From Lindgomyces ingoldianus (Eukaryota > Ascomycota > Dothideomycetes > Pleosporales > Lindgomycetaceae), in assembly GCF_010093535.1 (NCBI RefSeq), contig NW_022985164.1, positions 1,601,629 to 1,665,628 of the forward strand: a stretch of 64,000 nucleotides of DNA. The letters run 5' to 3'. The translations under genes and the position numbers were made by a program. Shown here in pieces: positions 54,266-64,000 of this stretch. Numbering within the stretch: position 1 is the first letter of the stretch; each line of letters starts with the position of its first letter. The notes under the pieces were generated by a model that had not been told where the DNA came from, did not search any database, and was given only the letters and a program-made list of their open reading frames with translations.

Positions 54266-55710
54266 GTTGCCAAAGTCGGGAAGTCGTAATTAAAACCAGA
54301 AAACCGCCCCTCCAAGCCTTTCAGATCGAGCGGGAATAAGGTTACGCAATCAGGAAAATAGCCCTGTGCGGCGTCGTGTCAATTGACTGTTGGGTGTGTG
54401 GATTGCGGGGATTTGGAGATTTCTCAGCGATGACGTTGGGGAAAGCTAGACCTTTTGATGCGGGGCCTGTCGGCAGTCGGAAACTAGTCATGGCGTGAGC
54501 CTTTGGGGGAAGCTGCTTTTTATGAGGATGAGGGCGTCAAGGGCGTGTGTTGAAGGCAAAAATCATTCATCGGTATACCGAGATTGGGCATTTCCGATGC
54601 CTGGCAGGAGGTGGGAGGTGAGAGTTGAGGACCGACGAAAAGCGCGAGATAGCACGTCGAAATCGACAAAGATGTCCAGTTTTAAGCTCAAGGAATCCAT
54701 TCCGGGTATTAAAGACAGACCTCAAGCTCTCCCTGCGTCTATGATACAGGGGTATGGTGCCCCTGTGCCGCACATCACATTCCCACCTCCAAACAACTCA
54801 ACCCGCCAAGCCCAGCCACCAAGCCCAGTCTGGCCTCCCCGAGATTTGTAAAACGAAGAGTTGTGTCCTGCTGTTGACCTTCAATAGAGGATATGAGCTC
54901 CTATCTGTGCCTTAGGTGTAATTTTTCACATACTCTTTCTGTTTTTCTCTGCCCGTGACCGTTTGCCATGCCTTCTACCTCCCCTTGTCGCTCTGACTCG
55001 CACCTCACCACGTCCCTTTCCCTGGTTCCTTGGGAGCCCGAGAAAACTTGCTATACTAGGGCTTTGTGCCTATTTCTTTCCAGGGAGACGTTGATGGAAC
55101 ATCCATCGAGGGCGTAGACTTGTTGATTGAGGAGGAGGACTCAGTCATCTCCTGTGAACGATTGTCGAAGGGTGCACGGATCTGATCGTAGGTAGGTCTA
55201 GTACTATTCACCAAAATGACAAGGCAAGAGCAAGCTTCGAGTTAGTTCTTACTATCCTGTCTTACAATGGTCTCTACAGTGCACTGCCAACAATGGTAAC
55301 TCGCGATGCCTCGCCATGATAGAGTCCTGCGAGGCCACTCAGATGATCTCTGTGGCGGTCTAATTCCTTAGCCCGAACTTGTGGCTTCTCTATTTCAAGG
55401 TTTTAGTCGTCACACACGACTCGATCGATCACAGCTCTCGTCCAAAACCGTCCAGAATTTGCATGCTTATGGTCATCTGGATTCCTCCTTCCATGGTATT
55501 ATGCGGCTAACACTCTCTGGGACAATGATCCCTGCTCCTCACCTCCAAATGCCCCGCAGATGTGGATTTCAGGCTCCGCAAGACGAAACTAATCAGTTCC
55601 TCGCTCCTCGGGGTTGAAAAACTGAATCTTTTTCCATAAATACGGTTTCTCGTCGTTCATTGCTTTTTAAATCTGACATAATCAACATTGGTACACTAAT
55701 CTGGTGAAAA
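54266..55710. promoter_or_regulatory. divergent promoter (SSADH / alcohol dehydrogenase)
   Basis: A 1445-base non-coding stretch between divergent starts. Some open stretches of 70-118 codons (54495-54851, 55381-55617) show no domain. Shared control is possible, given the related chemistry, but no site can be named. Confidence 0.4.
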
Positions 55711-57228
55711 ATGGCCGAGAGTTACGGAAGCTTCGACATCCCCAAGACGTGCAAAGCTGGCGTCGTTGTGAATGAGGGACCAGATTTCAAGCTGGTGGTC
55801 GAGGATGTGCCAGTGCCGGAGCCTGGTGGGTTCCTATTCTCTTCAACTTTTCTCGTGGTTTCTTTTAGCCCTCGCGAACCTCGGAGAAGTATCGCAGAAG
55901 CTTAGCTTGCTTTCAAGTCTAGTTCCAATTAACTACCTACTCGGACCTAGCAGCTAGCCTCGAGAATCATGTGCCTCCTTTGATATATGCAAAAGGTGCT
56001 TCACCTCACTAACACATCCAGGTCCCAACGACGTCCTCATCAAGCTCAACGCGACCGGGGTCTGCTACTCTGACATCCACTACATGCTCAACGACCTCCC
56101 AATCCCTAAAATGTCCGCCTTCGGTGTACGTTCCCCCGGCCACGAAGGCGCCGGCATAATTGTCAAACTTGGATCCAACGTCACGAACTGGAAAGTCGGC
56201 GATAGAGCGGGTATCAAACCAGCCTACGACGCCTGCTTGAACTGCGAACTCTGCTGGTCCATGAAGGAAACCTATTGTGACCAGAGTACGCAGATTGGCT
56301 TACAATTTCCAGGAAGCTATCAACAGTACGTGTTGAGCCCGGCGAGGTATACGTCGAGGATTCCAGATGGCGTAGATGATTTTACTGCCGGGCCAATTAT
56401 GTGTTCTGGGTCGACGATTTACTGTTCTTTGAAGGAGAGTGGGCTGAGGCCTGGTGATTGGGCTGTATTTCCCGGTGCAGGAGGTGGTGTTGGGCATATG
56501 GGCGTTCAGTTAGCAAAGGCGATGGGCATGAAAGTGGTAGGAGTGGACGGAGGGGATGAGAAGAAAGACTTGTGCATGAAGTTAGGATGCGATGCATTTG
56601 TGGATTTTACTAAAGTTAAAGATGTACCTACGGAAGTGGTCAAGATCTGCGATGGGAAGGGTGCGCATGGGGTCTTCGTAACAGCGACAAATGGAAGTGC
56701 GTATGCCACCGCCCCAATGATGACACGAATCAGTGGAAAGGTTATGTGTATTGGTCTTCGTAAGTCAATGCTCGGACGTCTTTCCTACACTGCATTAACT
56801 AAGGGTCTGTAGCTCCGACAGGAACCGCAATTGCCGGAGCAGATCCCCTTCTTTTTGTCGGCAAGAATCTGCATATTATTGGGACGAAAGTGGGATCTCT
56901 ACTTGACACACAACGAGCTCTTGAGTTCGCTGCAAGAGTAAGTACATTATGTTGTCACATGGCACGGGACATGACCAGCGTGGAGTTTATCTGCTTATTC
57001 TTGCTTGGATCAGGAGGAGCATCAGCATGATGCAAATCTCTGTCTTGAATTATACCCTGTAACATTCAATGTTAGCTGTTAAGATGCAGAATTACACAAG
57101 CTAATCCACTACAGGGTCTCCTCAAGCCGATTTACGAAGTCTTCCCTCTAGCAAAGATGCCTGATGCAGTGGAGAAGCTGCGCGGTGGTAATGTTGCTGG
57201 AAGGCTAGTGGTCGACTTCAACTCGTAG
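55711..57228 (+). CDS. zinc-dependent alcohol dehydrogenase, 363 aa
   Basis: Four exons: 55711-55825, 56022-56759, 56813-56937 and 57115-57228, phases consistent. The protein is a medium-chain, Adh1-like enzyme that interconverts alcohols and aldehydes with NAD(H). Catalytic zinc ligands are Cys53 (ATGVCYSDIH) and the His in SPGHEGAG. The structural zinc lobe is CLNCELCWSMKETYC with normal C-x2-C-x2-C-x7-C spacing. The Rossmann motif is GAGGGVGHMG, with V-DGGDEK after the second strand, where an acidic residue fits NAD. Intron 1 is 196 bases. Intron 3 is 177 bases because a copy of the dispersed repeat lies within it. Homologues act on ethanol and related alcohols; no signal peptide. It is divergent from SSADH. 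Confidence 0.9.
56955..57088 (+). repeat. dispersed repeat, copy 6 (inside ADH intron 3)
   Basis: A 91-base core from TTCTTGCTTGGATCA at 56998 to AAGATGCA at 57088 matches the family. It includes ATGATGCAAATCTCTGTC, CTTGAATT and CCCTGTAACATTCAATGTTAG. It reads ILAWIRRSISMMQISVLN in the family frame. The whole copy lies inside an intron that would otherwise be about 50 bases. Confidence 0.7.
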
Positions 57229-59070
57229 TTCGGTTCATTTAGTGAATGCAGAGGGTTATTCTCATTAAGCGAGAAATTTCGAGAGAAGGCCTTTATTCCC
57301 TTTGCGCAACCAGAGGGGTCTGGAGCCTTGACCTTAGAAACGATATACAAGCTTGATCCGCAAGACACGTAGCACAGCTTCACGGGCTTAAACCTCCTGC
57401 TAAGACTCAACAATGACGGCTGCTTATCATCCCACCTATTTCAACCTCCACCAAACCACCTTCAAAATATCTCCTATAAACCCAACCTCAGCATTCCATT
57501 ACCTTCAACTCAGCCACCCCGTCTCCCCCAGAGAATCCCACCCATCCCAGACAATTCCACAATCCCGGTCCCCAGTTCCACCACCATCCGGGCCTGATTC
57601 ATTTATAACCCCCAAAACCGAGCCTATCTTAGACTAGGCTTTCAAAGTACTTGGCGTAGCATCTGCAATCCTGTTCAGAATATGGGCACCAATTTCCTGC
57701 AGATCTACAACGAGCGGCAACAACGGAAACGATGTATCCCAAAAGAACTCTCCAGTAGCTTGTCCGCCCTCAGTGCCGAAGGCGCAAGTGTGATGTCACT
57801 GCAAGCAGTGCCGCAACCACGCTCGGCATTCTAAAAAAAAATACTAGAATCAATGGTATAGGATCACTAATAGTTTGCGAATTCTGTGAAAGCCGCGCAA
57901 CGGAGATTTCAGCTTGCGCTTCTGTTACTTCATCGACGGATACCGCGCGTGTTGTTGTCATGGGAAATCAGACGGGGGGGAGAGAGCAAACCTCGCAGAG
58001 CGCTAAGAATTTCGTCGATTTTTGCGTAAAGTCTTACCATACCTTTGTCGGTAACCTGAGAAACACACCCCCATGATGAGGCTGGTGTATGTAGTTTACC
58101 AATGAAAGACACTGGTACTAACTGTAGAGGTTTTGTGGGCGTAGTGAGCGTTGTAGGCTGTATCGGCCAGTGACGCTCCATTTTTTGCCGTGTTGGCCAA
58201 GCTACGGATTGCGTCGGAGGCTTCCTGATAGCTTGCATATCCGACCGTCCATGGAATAGTTTGCATGTATTTTCCGCAGAGATCGTGGAATATTAGAGGG
58301 CGAGAAATTCTGCTGAACTGACTGCATACGAGAGAGAGCTTGTGCAGGCTCCACTTGTCGAAAGTGTTGGTGGATGAGTGCCTCCGGGAGCTTCACGATG
58401 GTGCATGTTGCACCCTACGAGCTACTCAGACTTCGAGACGCAATATCACCTAACGTGGAACATACTGTCCTTATTTAAGCCATATGAAAATATTCAACGC
58501 AAGTGGTGATCTCTTGAACAGTCCCTGCACCATCCTGTTCATCTAACTCAGGAGCGAAACCTCGGAAGATCCCCAGGTCTTAAAATTGCGGACATTTTGC
58601 GAAGATAATGAGTCGGACAATCGTGTTTCTCCTAGGCTTGTCGAGAAACGTGGAGACGATATGACTGAACATTTCACGAGAACCGACCATTCACTCTCCC
58701 GCTTCAGCGCCAACGCTTCACCACCGCCGAGATTAAGCATCTCTTTAAAGACATGAATAATTGCAGGATTCGGGCCCAAAAAACACATATACAATCTGCA
58801 GTGTCTGGAGGGGTTCGTATTACGAAGCTCGTCTTTCGGCAGCCCTGTGGCACAAGACGAACGACAAACGGAGCCCGACATGCCGACTTTTCAACAACCT
58901 TGAATGCCTTTGATGACACAGAGCCATCTAAGCTCAGAATGGCTGCCGCTTCCGATCCTGCGCGTTGTACTTATCGCTAGCGGGGCATCATCATGTTTAC
59001 AAGAACTCTTTAGTTGAAGTGTCAGCTTTCAAGACAACAACGCGTTCACACTCTCTAGTACCAAACCGAT
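57229..59070. other. 1.8 kb spacer with relic
   Basis: No intact gene. A minus-strand relic lies at about 58090-58400. The open stretch 57413-57637 is Pro/Ser-rich low complexity. A plus-strand PQCRRRKCDV near 57774 looks faintly like a zinc cluster but lacks the other cysteines. Confidence 0.4.
58090..58400 (-). pseudogene. unidentified gene relic
   Basis: One minus-strand frame reads VKLPEALIHQHFRQVEPAQALSRMQS. After a one-base shift the next frame reads FSRISRPLIFHDLCGKYM and TIPWTVGYASYQEASDAIRSLANTAK. Both have normal protein character, the second with clear amphipathic helices, and they follow each other directly. I do not recognise the family. The frameshift and the lack of start or flanking domains suggest a decayed gene. 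It could also be a spliced gene I fail to resolve. Confidence 0.35.
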
Positions 59071-61047
59071 ATGGAGACAACAACGCTATCATGCCCTCTT
59101 CTCCCGCTAGCACGACCCTCGGTCCGACGCGTTGCCCTCGCTTGCATCCAATGCCGGTCTCGAAAGGTGAAATGTGATGCGACAACACCGTTCTGCAAGC
59201 GCTGCCAGGTCGACGGCAAGCTATGCGGGTATCTCAAGTCACGGCGCGGAGGACGCCCTCGTCGTTCGAAGCCTCAGTGGGACCAACTTTCTATCCTGGT
59301 GAACGAAGCGCCTTCTTCCGGAACTTCAACTCAACGGGATGATGTGCTCTCTGCAACCTCGCACAACATCTCAACCTTTGGAGGACTATCCACGGATAGC
59401 TCATCACAGACGTGCTCAGATGCCGGATCCCGTCTGGACGCCTTTGCTTTGGATGGATCCCGAAATACGATCGATCAAAGTGACGAGCTTCTCACGCAAT
59501 ACTACACTTTCTTTCATACCGCACATCCCTGTGTACTTCCCAGATGGTCACTCCAAATACGTCGGAGTAGCAATCCATCTTCACTGGATCCTCTACTCCC
59601 TGTTTTGCTTTACATTGGCTCGATATTCACCCCGTCAATACCATCCACTCCCCTGGAAATCACAGCACTACAGTCTCTAGACTCTGCACGCGCAAGAGGA
59701 ACTCCAAGCCCATTTTTTATCCAGGCTCTTGTTTTATACTCAATTGCTGTGTACTGGTGTGATCAGACTGAAAGAGCACTTGTGCTTTTAGATGAGGCTA
59801 TCCAGGGTGCGTTCGAACTAGGTATGCACAAGGCCGAGTTTGGTCTGCAGTATGGAGAAGGAAACCCAATACTTGAAGAGAGTTGGAGAAGAACATGGTG
59901 GATGATTTACGTTACCGAAGCACATGTTTCAGGAAGTACGCATACATTTCCGACAAAAACTGGCCAGGTGCAAACTAATACAGAGCTGCCCTGTGAAGAG
60001 TACCAGTATGAGTCTGGTGTAAGTTAGTTCATTGTCGTTGTTAAAAGCTAAAGCTAACCGTATTACATTAGAGCATTCCAAACCCACTGAAATTAGAGAG
60101 CTACAACGTTCGTGAGTTCTCAGATGCTGAATTCTCATCATTTGCGCATTTGGTTGGTCTGACTCAAGGACTCAACCGCATTCTCTCCACCCGACGACGA
60201 CATGATTCGGAGCACGCGAAGCTCCTCTGCGCAAATGTGGATACATGTGTGACGGCATGGTGCTCGTTACTGCACAAGTCGAAACGAAAGCTTCTAAAGG
60301 ACGATGGCAGCGTGGACGAGCTGCTCTTCAAAGCAAATACCTTAATATTCACGTTAGTCTTAATATATCTACGGCAGAGGTGCCACTCACAAATCTTCAC
60401 AGATATATCGTGGACCTCCATCGTGAACTGTCCACTTTGAAATATAGTCCCATCGAGGCTGTATCGAAATGTGCTCCTCCAGCACCGCCAGAGAACTCGC
60501 ACACTATCAAAGAGGACACACAAATGCACACATCTAAGGTCCTCTTCGCCATTGAAAAGCTCAATGGCCTCCTTACTCTCCCCACCCGTCTTGCAACACA
60601 TACGCCCTTCATCATCTGCATGATCGCCAATGTGAGAATCATCCTTGCTAAGATTTTTCAAAATAGGGTACTGATTTCGATCAGATGACAATCGCTCATC
60701 TCTCAGCCTGCCGCTACGTTTTTCAAGAACCAAAGCTATCCCTCGAGCGCGAGAAGATCCGCCTTAATATGGGTGTGCTCAAGATGCTGGGTGAGTATTG
60801 GCCATTGGGAGAACGAACGTATGGAGAACTCGGTATCATTGCCCGAGAGATCCTTTCGTTGGGAGATGAGGAGGTCCATGTCTCACAAAAGACTCCGCCA
60901 CTTGCTGATTTTCTCGATATCGATTTCGACGTTGATTGTGCGTTTGATATGAGCGACTTGTCTAGTAACTCGATGGGAGGAGGTCCGGTGGAAATAGCGA
61001 TGGGTAGTGACGCGTGCGGTGCTGTGGGATGGGAGGTAAATAGGTAG
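59071..61047 (+). CDS. Zn2Cys6 transcription factor, 606 aa
   Basis: Four exons: 59071-60018, 60072-60352, 60403-60631 and 60685-61047, phases consistent. The zinc cluster is intact in exon 1: ACIQCRSRKVKCDATTPFCKRC then QVDGKLC, with a basic RRGGRPRRSK region after it. The middle is the fungal-specific transcription factor domain (DELLTQYYTFFHTAHPCV, PFFIQALVLYSIAVYWC, ESWRRTWWMIYVTEAH), matching the Fungal_trans class. C-terminal helices follow (YIVDLHRELSTLKYSP, LFAIEKLNGLLTLPTR, THTPFIICMIAN). The tail is acidic. It acts in the nucleus; target unknown. It is the nearest regulator downstream of the ADH/SSADH pair. Confidence 0.9.
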
Positions 61048-62770
61048 GATGGAGAGTTGTCTTGGGCTTGCGGTCAGGGGCTCATGTGGCTTGTCGCATT
61101 AGGGAAGCGATAGCTTACAATGACATTCCGCTCAATTAAGAAGCTCAAGAAAGGCGCTTCTGACAAGTTCCACGCCTTGTACGTAATGGTAGTTACGATC
61201 ACCTGGTTATCATTCTACTACGACAACGACCATTGGCGTTAAAGCAAATCGGTAGTGGGCCTGGCCCCACAGGCACTTGGGCATGACTCGAATGTTTGTG
61301 CCAGCTATTCTCATTTGGTGGCCTTGGCATGAGCGAAAGTGCTTGTTCGAACCTCGACGAAGGTACCAGTAGTCCTTTGGGGTCGGTGTTTGGTAAGGGT
61401 CGAAGGAGTGATTGAAATGGATTAGGTTGGAGAACCGTTCCGTATTCTCAATTATACATTGAAGGCGAGCGAGAGGATATTGACGCAGAGCGCATCCTTG
61501 GTGACGGGGCCGTATGAAGGAATGGTATCTGCGGTGTGGCCAACAAGATATGAGGTCCCAGAGCTTTTAGTTGGGGTCCGGGTACCTAACAATTAAAAGC
61601 TCGAAGCAACGCACCCCGAGTCCCGGAGCTGGGAGAGTTGCCACATGACTGAGCAGAATGTCTGGGCTTCTGCTGTGCGGTTGGATGCCTTGGGCGAGCT
61701 GCCTCGGTATTTAGTTTAGGCAAGGAAAAGACTGCATATCCCAACGCTGTGCTATTCAGTTGGTATCTTGATTGGATCGGCGTAAGTGTTGCGTGATGTT
61801 CAGGTGTGTTTATGAGATTCGAGCTGGTCAGCAATATCTTTAGTGCATCAAAGCATTCAAACCGATTTCTTTGACCGATCAGGCCTGGCTAGAACACCCA
61901 GGCTGATAGTGGAGGATAGTTGCGGCGGCTATCGCTGTGACGGAGAGAGTAAAGATGGGTGGGTATGGCTGAATCGGTACCGATCACTGGCCATTCTTTT
62001 CGCTAGCACTCTAGGCATACTGTCATCTCGGCAGTGCATTGCTAACGAGGCAGGCAACAAGATCGCTACTTCTAGAAGACGTAGGAATCTCCCCACAACT
62101 CCATCAATTAGCAGAACACGTTGCCCTTGCACTTTGCAGCCTCCCCCAGGCCACAAAACTCAGTCCACCAGGCTGGAGCATCATATCGGCAACTCTAAGA
62201 TTGACCAAACTGAATATGCCCAAAGTGCTTCATTTTACTTCCTCCACACAATTTGACACCCGGTATTGTTGCTTGAACTGCAGAATGCATACAGAATCGT
62301 GGAATCCACGCTTCTGCCAGGCATTTCAGCACCAATGTCGTTTAGAGTTGAGATCCAAAGTCTGCAGGAGCTTCAAGCCGCCGAGTGGATAGCTGCATTT
62401 GATTTAGCTAGTGGGATAGATGCCACTCAGTCAGTATACCTCCATTGCATCCTAGTTGAAATATTCTGCAGCATTATTTGATGTTGTATTGCGGGTTTGC
62501 AATTCGCAGCGACTTCGAGGGCTCACGTAGGCGAAGCTGCGATGGAAAGTTTCCGCATTCGTTTGGGGTTTCAATTCCGGCTCTAGAGATGGATACGACC
62601 ACAACATGAAATTTAAGTAGGAGAACCATGGGCACCCCAGATCTTATTTTGTTGACGAGCGATGCAGCCCGACCAGGACACTGCACCCGAGACCTGAAAC
62701 AGAATGCGACGATCGGAGATTCTTGTAATTGCTTTTCCTCCATTGGGCATCAGGTTTCTGCCAATCAAGC
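61048..62770. other. 1.7 kb spacer
   Basis: No gene supported. Plus-strand open stretches at 61843-62481 overlap in different frames (for example LHQLAEHVALALCSLPQ and AYRIVESTLLPGISAP) and look like pieces of a decayed helical protein that I cannot name. No repeat or RNA gene recognised. Confidence 0.4.
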
Positions 62771-63655
62771 CTAGGATATAATATCCACGATCCTGACTCC
62801 AGAGGCTTGGTAAGAGAATTGTGCCTGGTCCTCTATGAGACTTTTCCAAAAGAGACTGGCGCTTGGGTGCATCAGGAAAGTTGCTGGTGGTTGCGTTACA
62901 AGCATATCTCTCCAATTCGCTTCGTCGTGGAGCAAAGCCTCGAGCCTGCGGGCATCTGCTGGAGGAGTCTTACGGATGCGTACGTGTGCTATCATTCTAA
63001 CTGGTCCTTCGAGACTACGATGAACGCCAATAACTCGAATTTCAAGCAGAATAGACAGGTCCTCAAGGAAAGGATTCCATTTCAGCAGCTTCCACGTAGC
63101 TATTCTGCCGGATTGGTGGGACGGCTCAAGGAAAAGGCACCTCCGAATAGGTTTGGATAAGATAATGATTTCTTTAATTCTACGACAAACGCGCTGAGAG
63201 AGGAGGAGGTCTTTCGGTGGGAGATAAAGAAGAATTAATTCTAGAATTTCATAGGGAAGGGAGCATAGTATCGAATTTTTAGTGCTGGACTCCGTATGAA
63301 GAGATGTGGACGAAGCTTGGGGAGACTGCCTGACAGGTTGGATGGCGTGAGCATCGTGTGGAGTCGGCCGAGGACTTGCTTCCGAGGTAACGTTGTTGAC
63401 CACTAAACACGCATGGCTATCGAGAGATTTCTTCTTTTTGAACGAAGTGACTCGCCGCAATATGCGAAAGATGAGGTCCATGTCGGGAGACAGATGATCA
63501 GACGAACCAGTGCGGAAAGTTTGAGAAGTGCGCATTGTCCATGCTACTAAACCTAAACAGGTGACGACTAAAAGTGGGCAACCCAAACTCAACATGCAAG
63601 ATCTTTCCTCTTCGGAAACAGTTCGTAAGTAATATGGATATTGGTATACTTCCAT
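62771..63655 (-). CDS. F-box protein, 294 aa
   Basis: Intronless minus-strand gene. An F-box lies at about residues 130-165 (SLPYEILELILLYLPPKDLLL then QRVCRRIKEII), the motif that binds Skp1 in SCF ubiquitin ligases. The C-terminal part has FLEP-type and WRDMLVTQPPATFL motifs that occur in many filamentous fungal F-box proteins. Before the F-box are a hydrophobic segment at 23-41 (SLGCPLLVVTCLGLVAW) and a basic stretch, so this protein may be membrane attached, or translation may start at M59 (MDLIFRILRRV). Substrate unknown. It looks complete. Confidence 0.75.
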   Translation of the reverse strand: MEVYQYPYYLRTVSEEERSCMLSLGCPLLVVTCLGLVAWTMRTSQTFRTGSSDHLSPDMDLIFRILRRVTSFKKKKSLDSHACLVVNNVTSEASPRPTPHDAHAIQPVRQSPQASSTSLHTESSTKNSILCSLPYEILELILLYLPPKDLLLSQRVCRRIKEIIILSKPIRRCLFLEPSHQSGRIATWKLLKWNPFLEDLSILLEIRVIGVHRSLEGPVRMIAHVRIRKTPPADARRLEALLHDEANWRDMLVTQPPATFLMHPSASLFWKSLIEDQAQFSYQASGVRIVDIIS

Positions 63656-64000
63656 ACATTCCCAAGTGGCGATAGGTGCTTCATCGATGCTCGACGTGCA
63701 CTAGTGAAGCAGTTTAAACTGAATCTATGTACTTGCCAAGTATTTCAGGATGAAGTCACTGCGAACATATTGCATGCCTTCGTAATGACTTATTAGTATT
63801 GAGGTGAATTCATGTCACTTAAAAGTGTTTCTGCAAGGTGCGTCTTCGGCCGAATGTCAATCAATGAGGATCTAGGGAGGTGAATACTTGTGTCACGCGA
63901 CGTCATACTCTTTTGGGATGAAATGTACTGCGTATATCGTCGGTTGAAATGATAAAAGGGCGTAGTCTGCCTGGGGTCGATCATAATACCCCAACCGCGC
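63656..64000. other. right flank
   Basis: About 340 bases upstream of the F-box gene. Only a 63-codon open stretch on the minus strand with no motif. Confidence 0.5.

Noticed and set aside
57413..57637. Small Pro/Ser-rich open stretch after the ADH gene
   Set aside because: Low complexity, no signal peptide or motif, and it lies in the probable 3' flank of ADH.
57770..57840. Zinc-cluster fragment (PQCRRRKCDV)
   Set aside because: It lacks the other required cysteines and spacing, and no downstream regulator domain follows in frame.
1..64000. tRNA, rRNA, CRISPR, and intact transposase or reverse transcriptase genes
   Set aside because: None was recognised on reading. CRISPR arrays are not expected in a fungal nuclear genome. 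A tRNA scan and a repeat-library search would be needed to exclude small or degraded examples.

Overview
The window is from the nuclear genome of a filamentous ascomycete (Pezizomycotina). The evidence is about 50-nt GT-AG introns with TACTAAC or CTGAC branch sites, fungal-only families (Zn2Cys6 regulators, DUF3431, DUF2828, Swp1-type OST subunit, NuA3-type PHD protein) and decayed gene copies in the gene-poor stretches. The family mix suggests Leotiomycetes, but that is inference. Gene models were assembled by eye from donor and acceptor sites, with phase checked at each junction.

Layout. 1-2.3 kb is gene-poor and holds two degraded copies of a dispersed repeat. 2.3-3.2 kb is an SDR dehydrogenase. 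5.8-11.2 kb has an NTO1-like chromatin reader (5 exons) and an SR/RRM splicing-type protein. 11.2-13.3 kb is a spacer with two more repeat copies. 13.3-17.6 kb has a DUF3431 membrane protein and a large disordered protein. 18.5-23.6 kb (minus) encodes a 1675-residue secreted protein with several classes of internal repeat. 24.5-27.2 kb has an O6-methylguanine-DNA methyltransferase and a TPR protein. 27.5-28.3 kb holds a frameshifted protein kinase relic. 29-34.5 kb has the oligosaccharyltransferase subunit Swp1 (minus) and a DUF3336-patatin lipase. 35.2-40.2 kb has a small membrane protein, a cytochrome b5-acyl-CoA dehydrogenase fusion (minus) and a divergently placed cupin gene of four exons. 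41-42.4 kb is a beta-propeller pseudogene. 43.3-45.8 kb is a DUF2828 vWA protein. 45.8-49 kb is a decayed spacer with a dehydrogenase relic. 49-61 kb has two Zn2Cys6 regulators flanking a small secreted protein, succinate-semialdehyde dehydrogenase and a zinc alcohol dehydrogenase. 62.8-63.7 kb is an F-box protein.

How they fit together. Most genes are independent housekeeping or accessory genes. Two sets may be functionally linked: the acyl-CoA dehydrogenase/cupin divergent pair, and the SSADH/ADH divergent pair bracketed by two Zn-cluster regulators, which could be a small alcohol/aldehyde catabolic cluster. The most unusual items are a dispersed family (at least six copies) that appears to derive from one coding segment, with one copy inside an ADH intron, and the very long repeat-bearing secreted protein with many dibasic sites.
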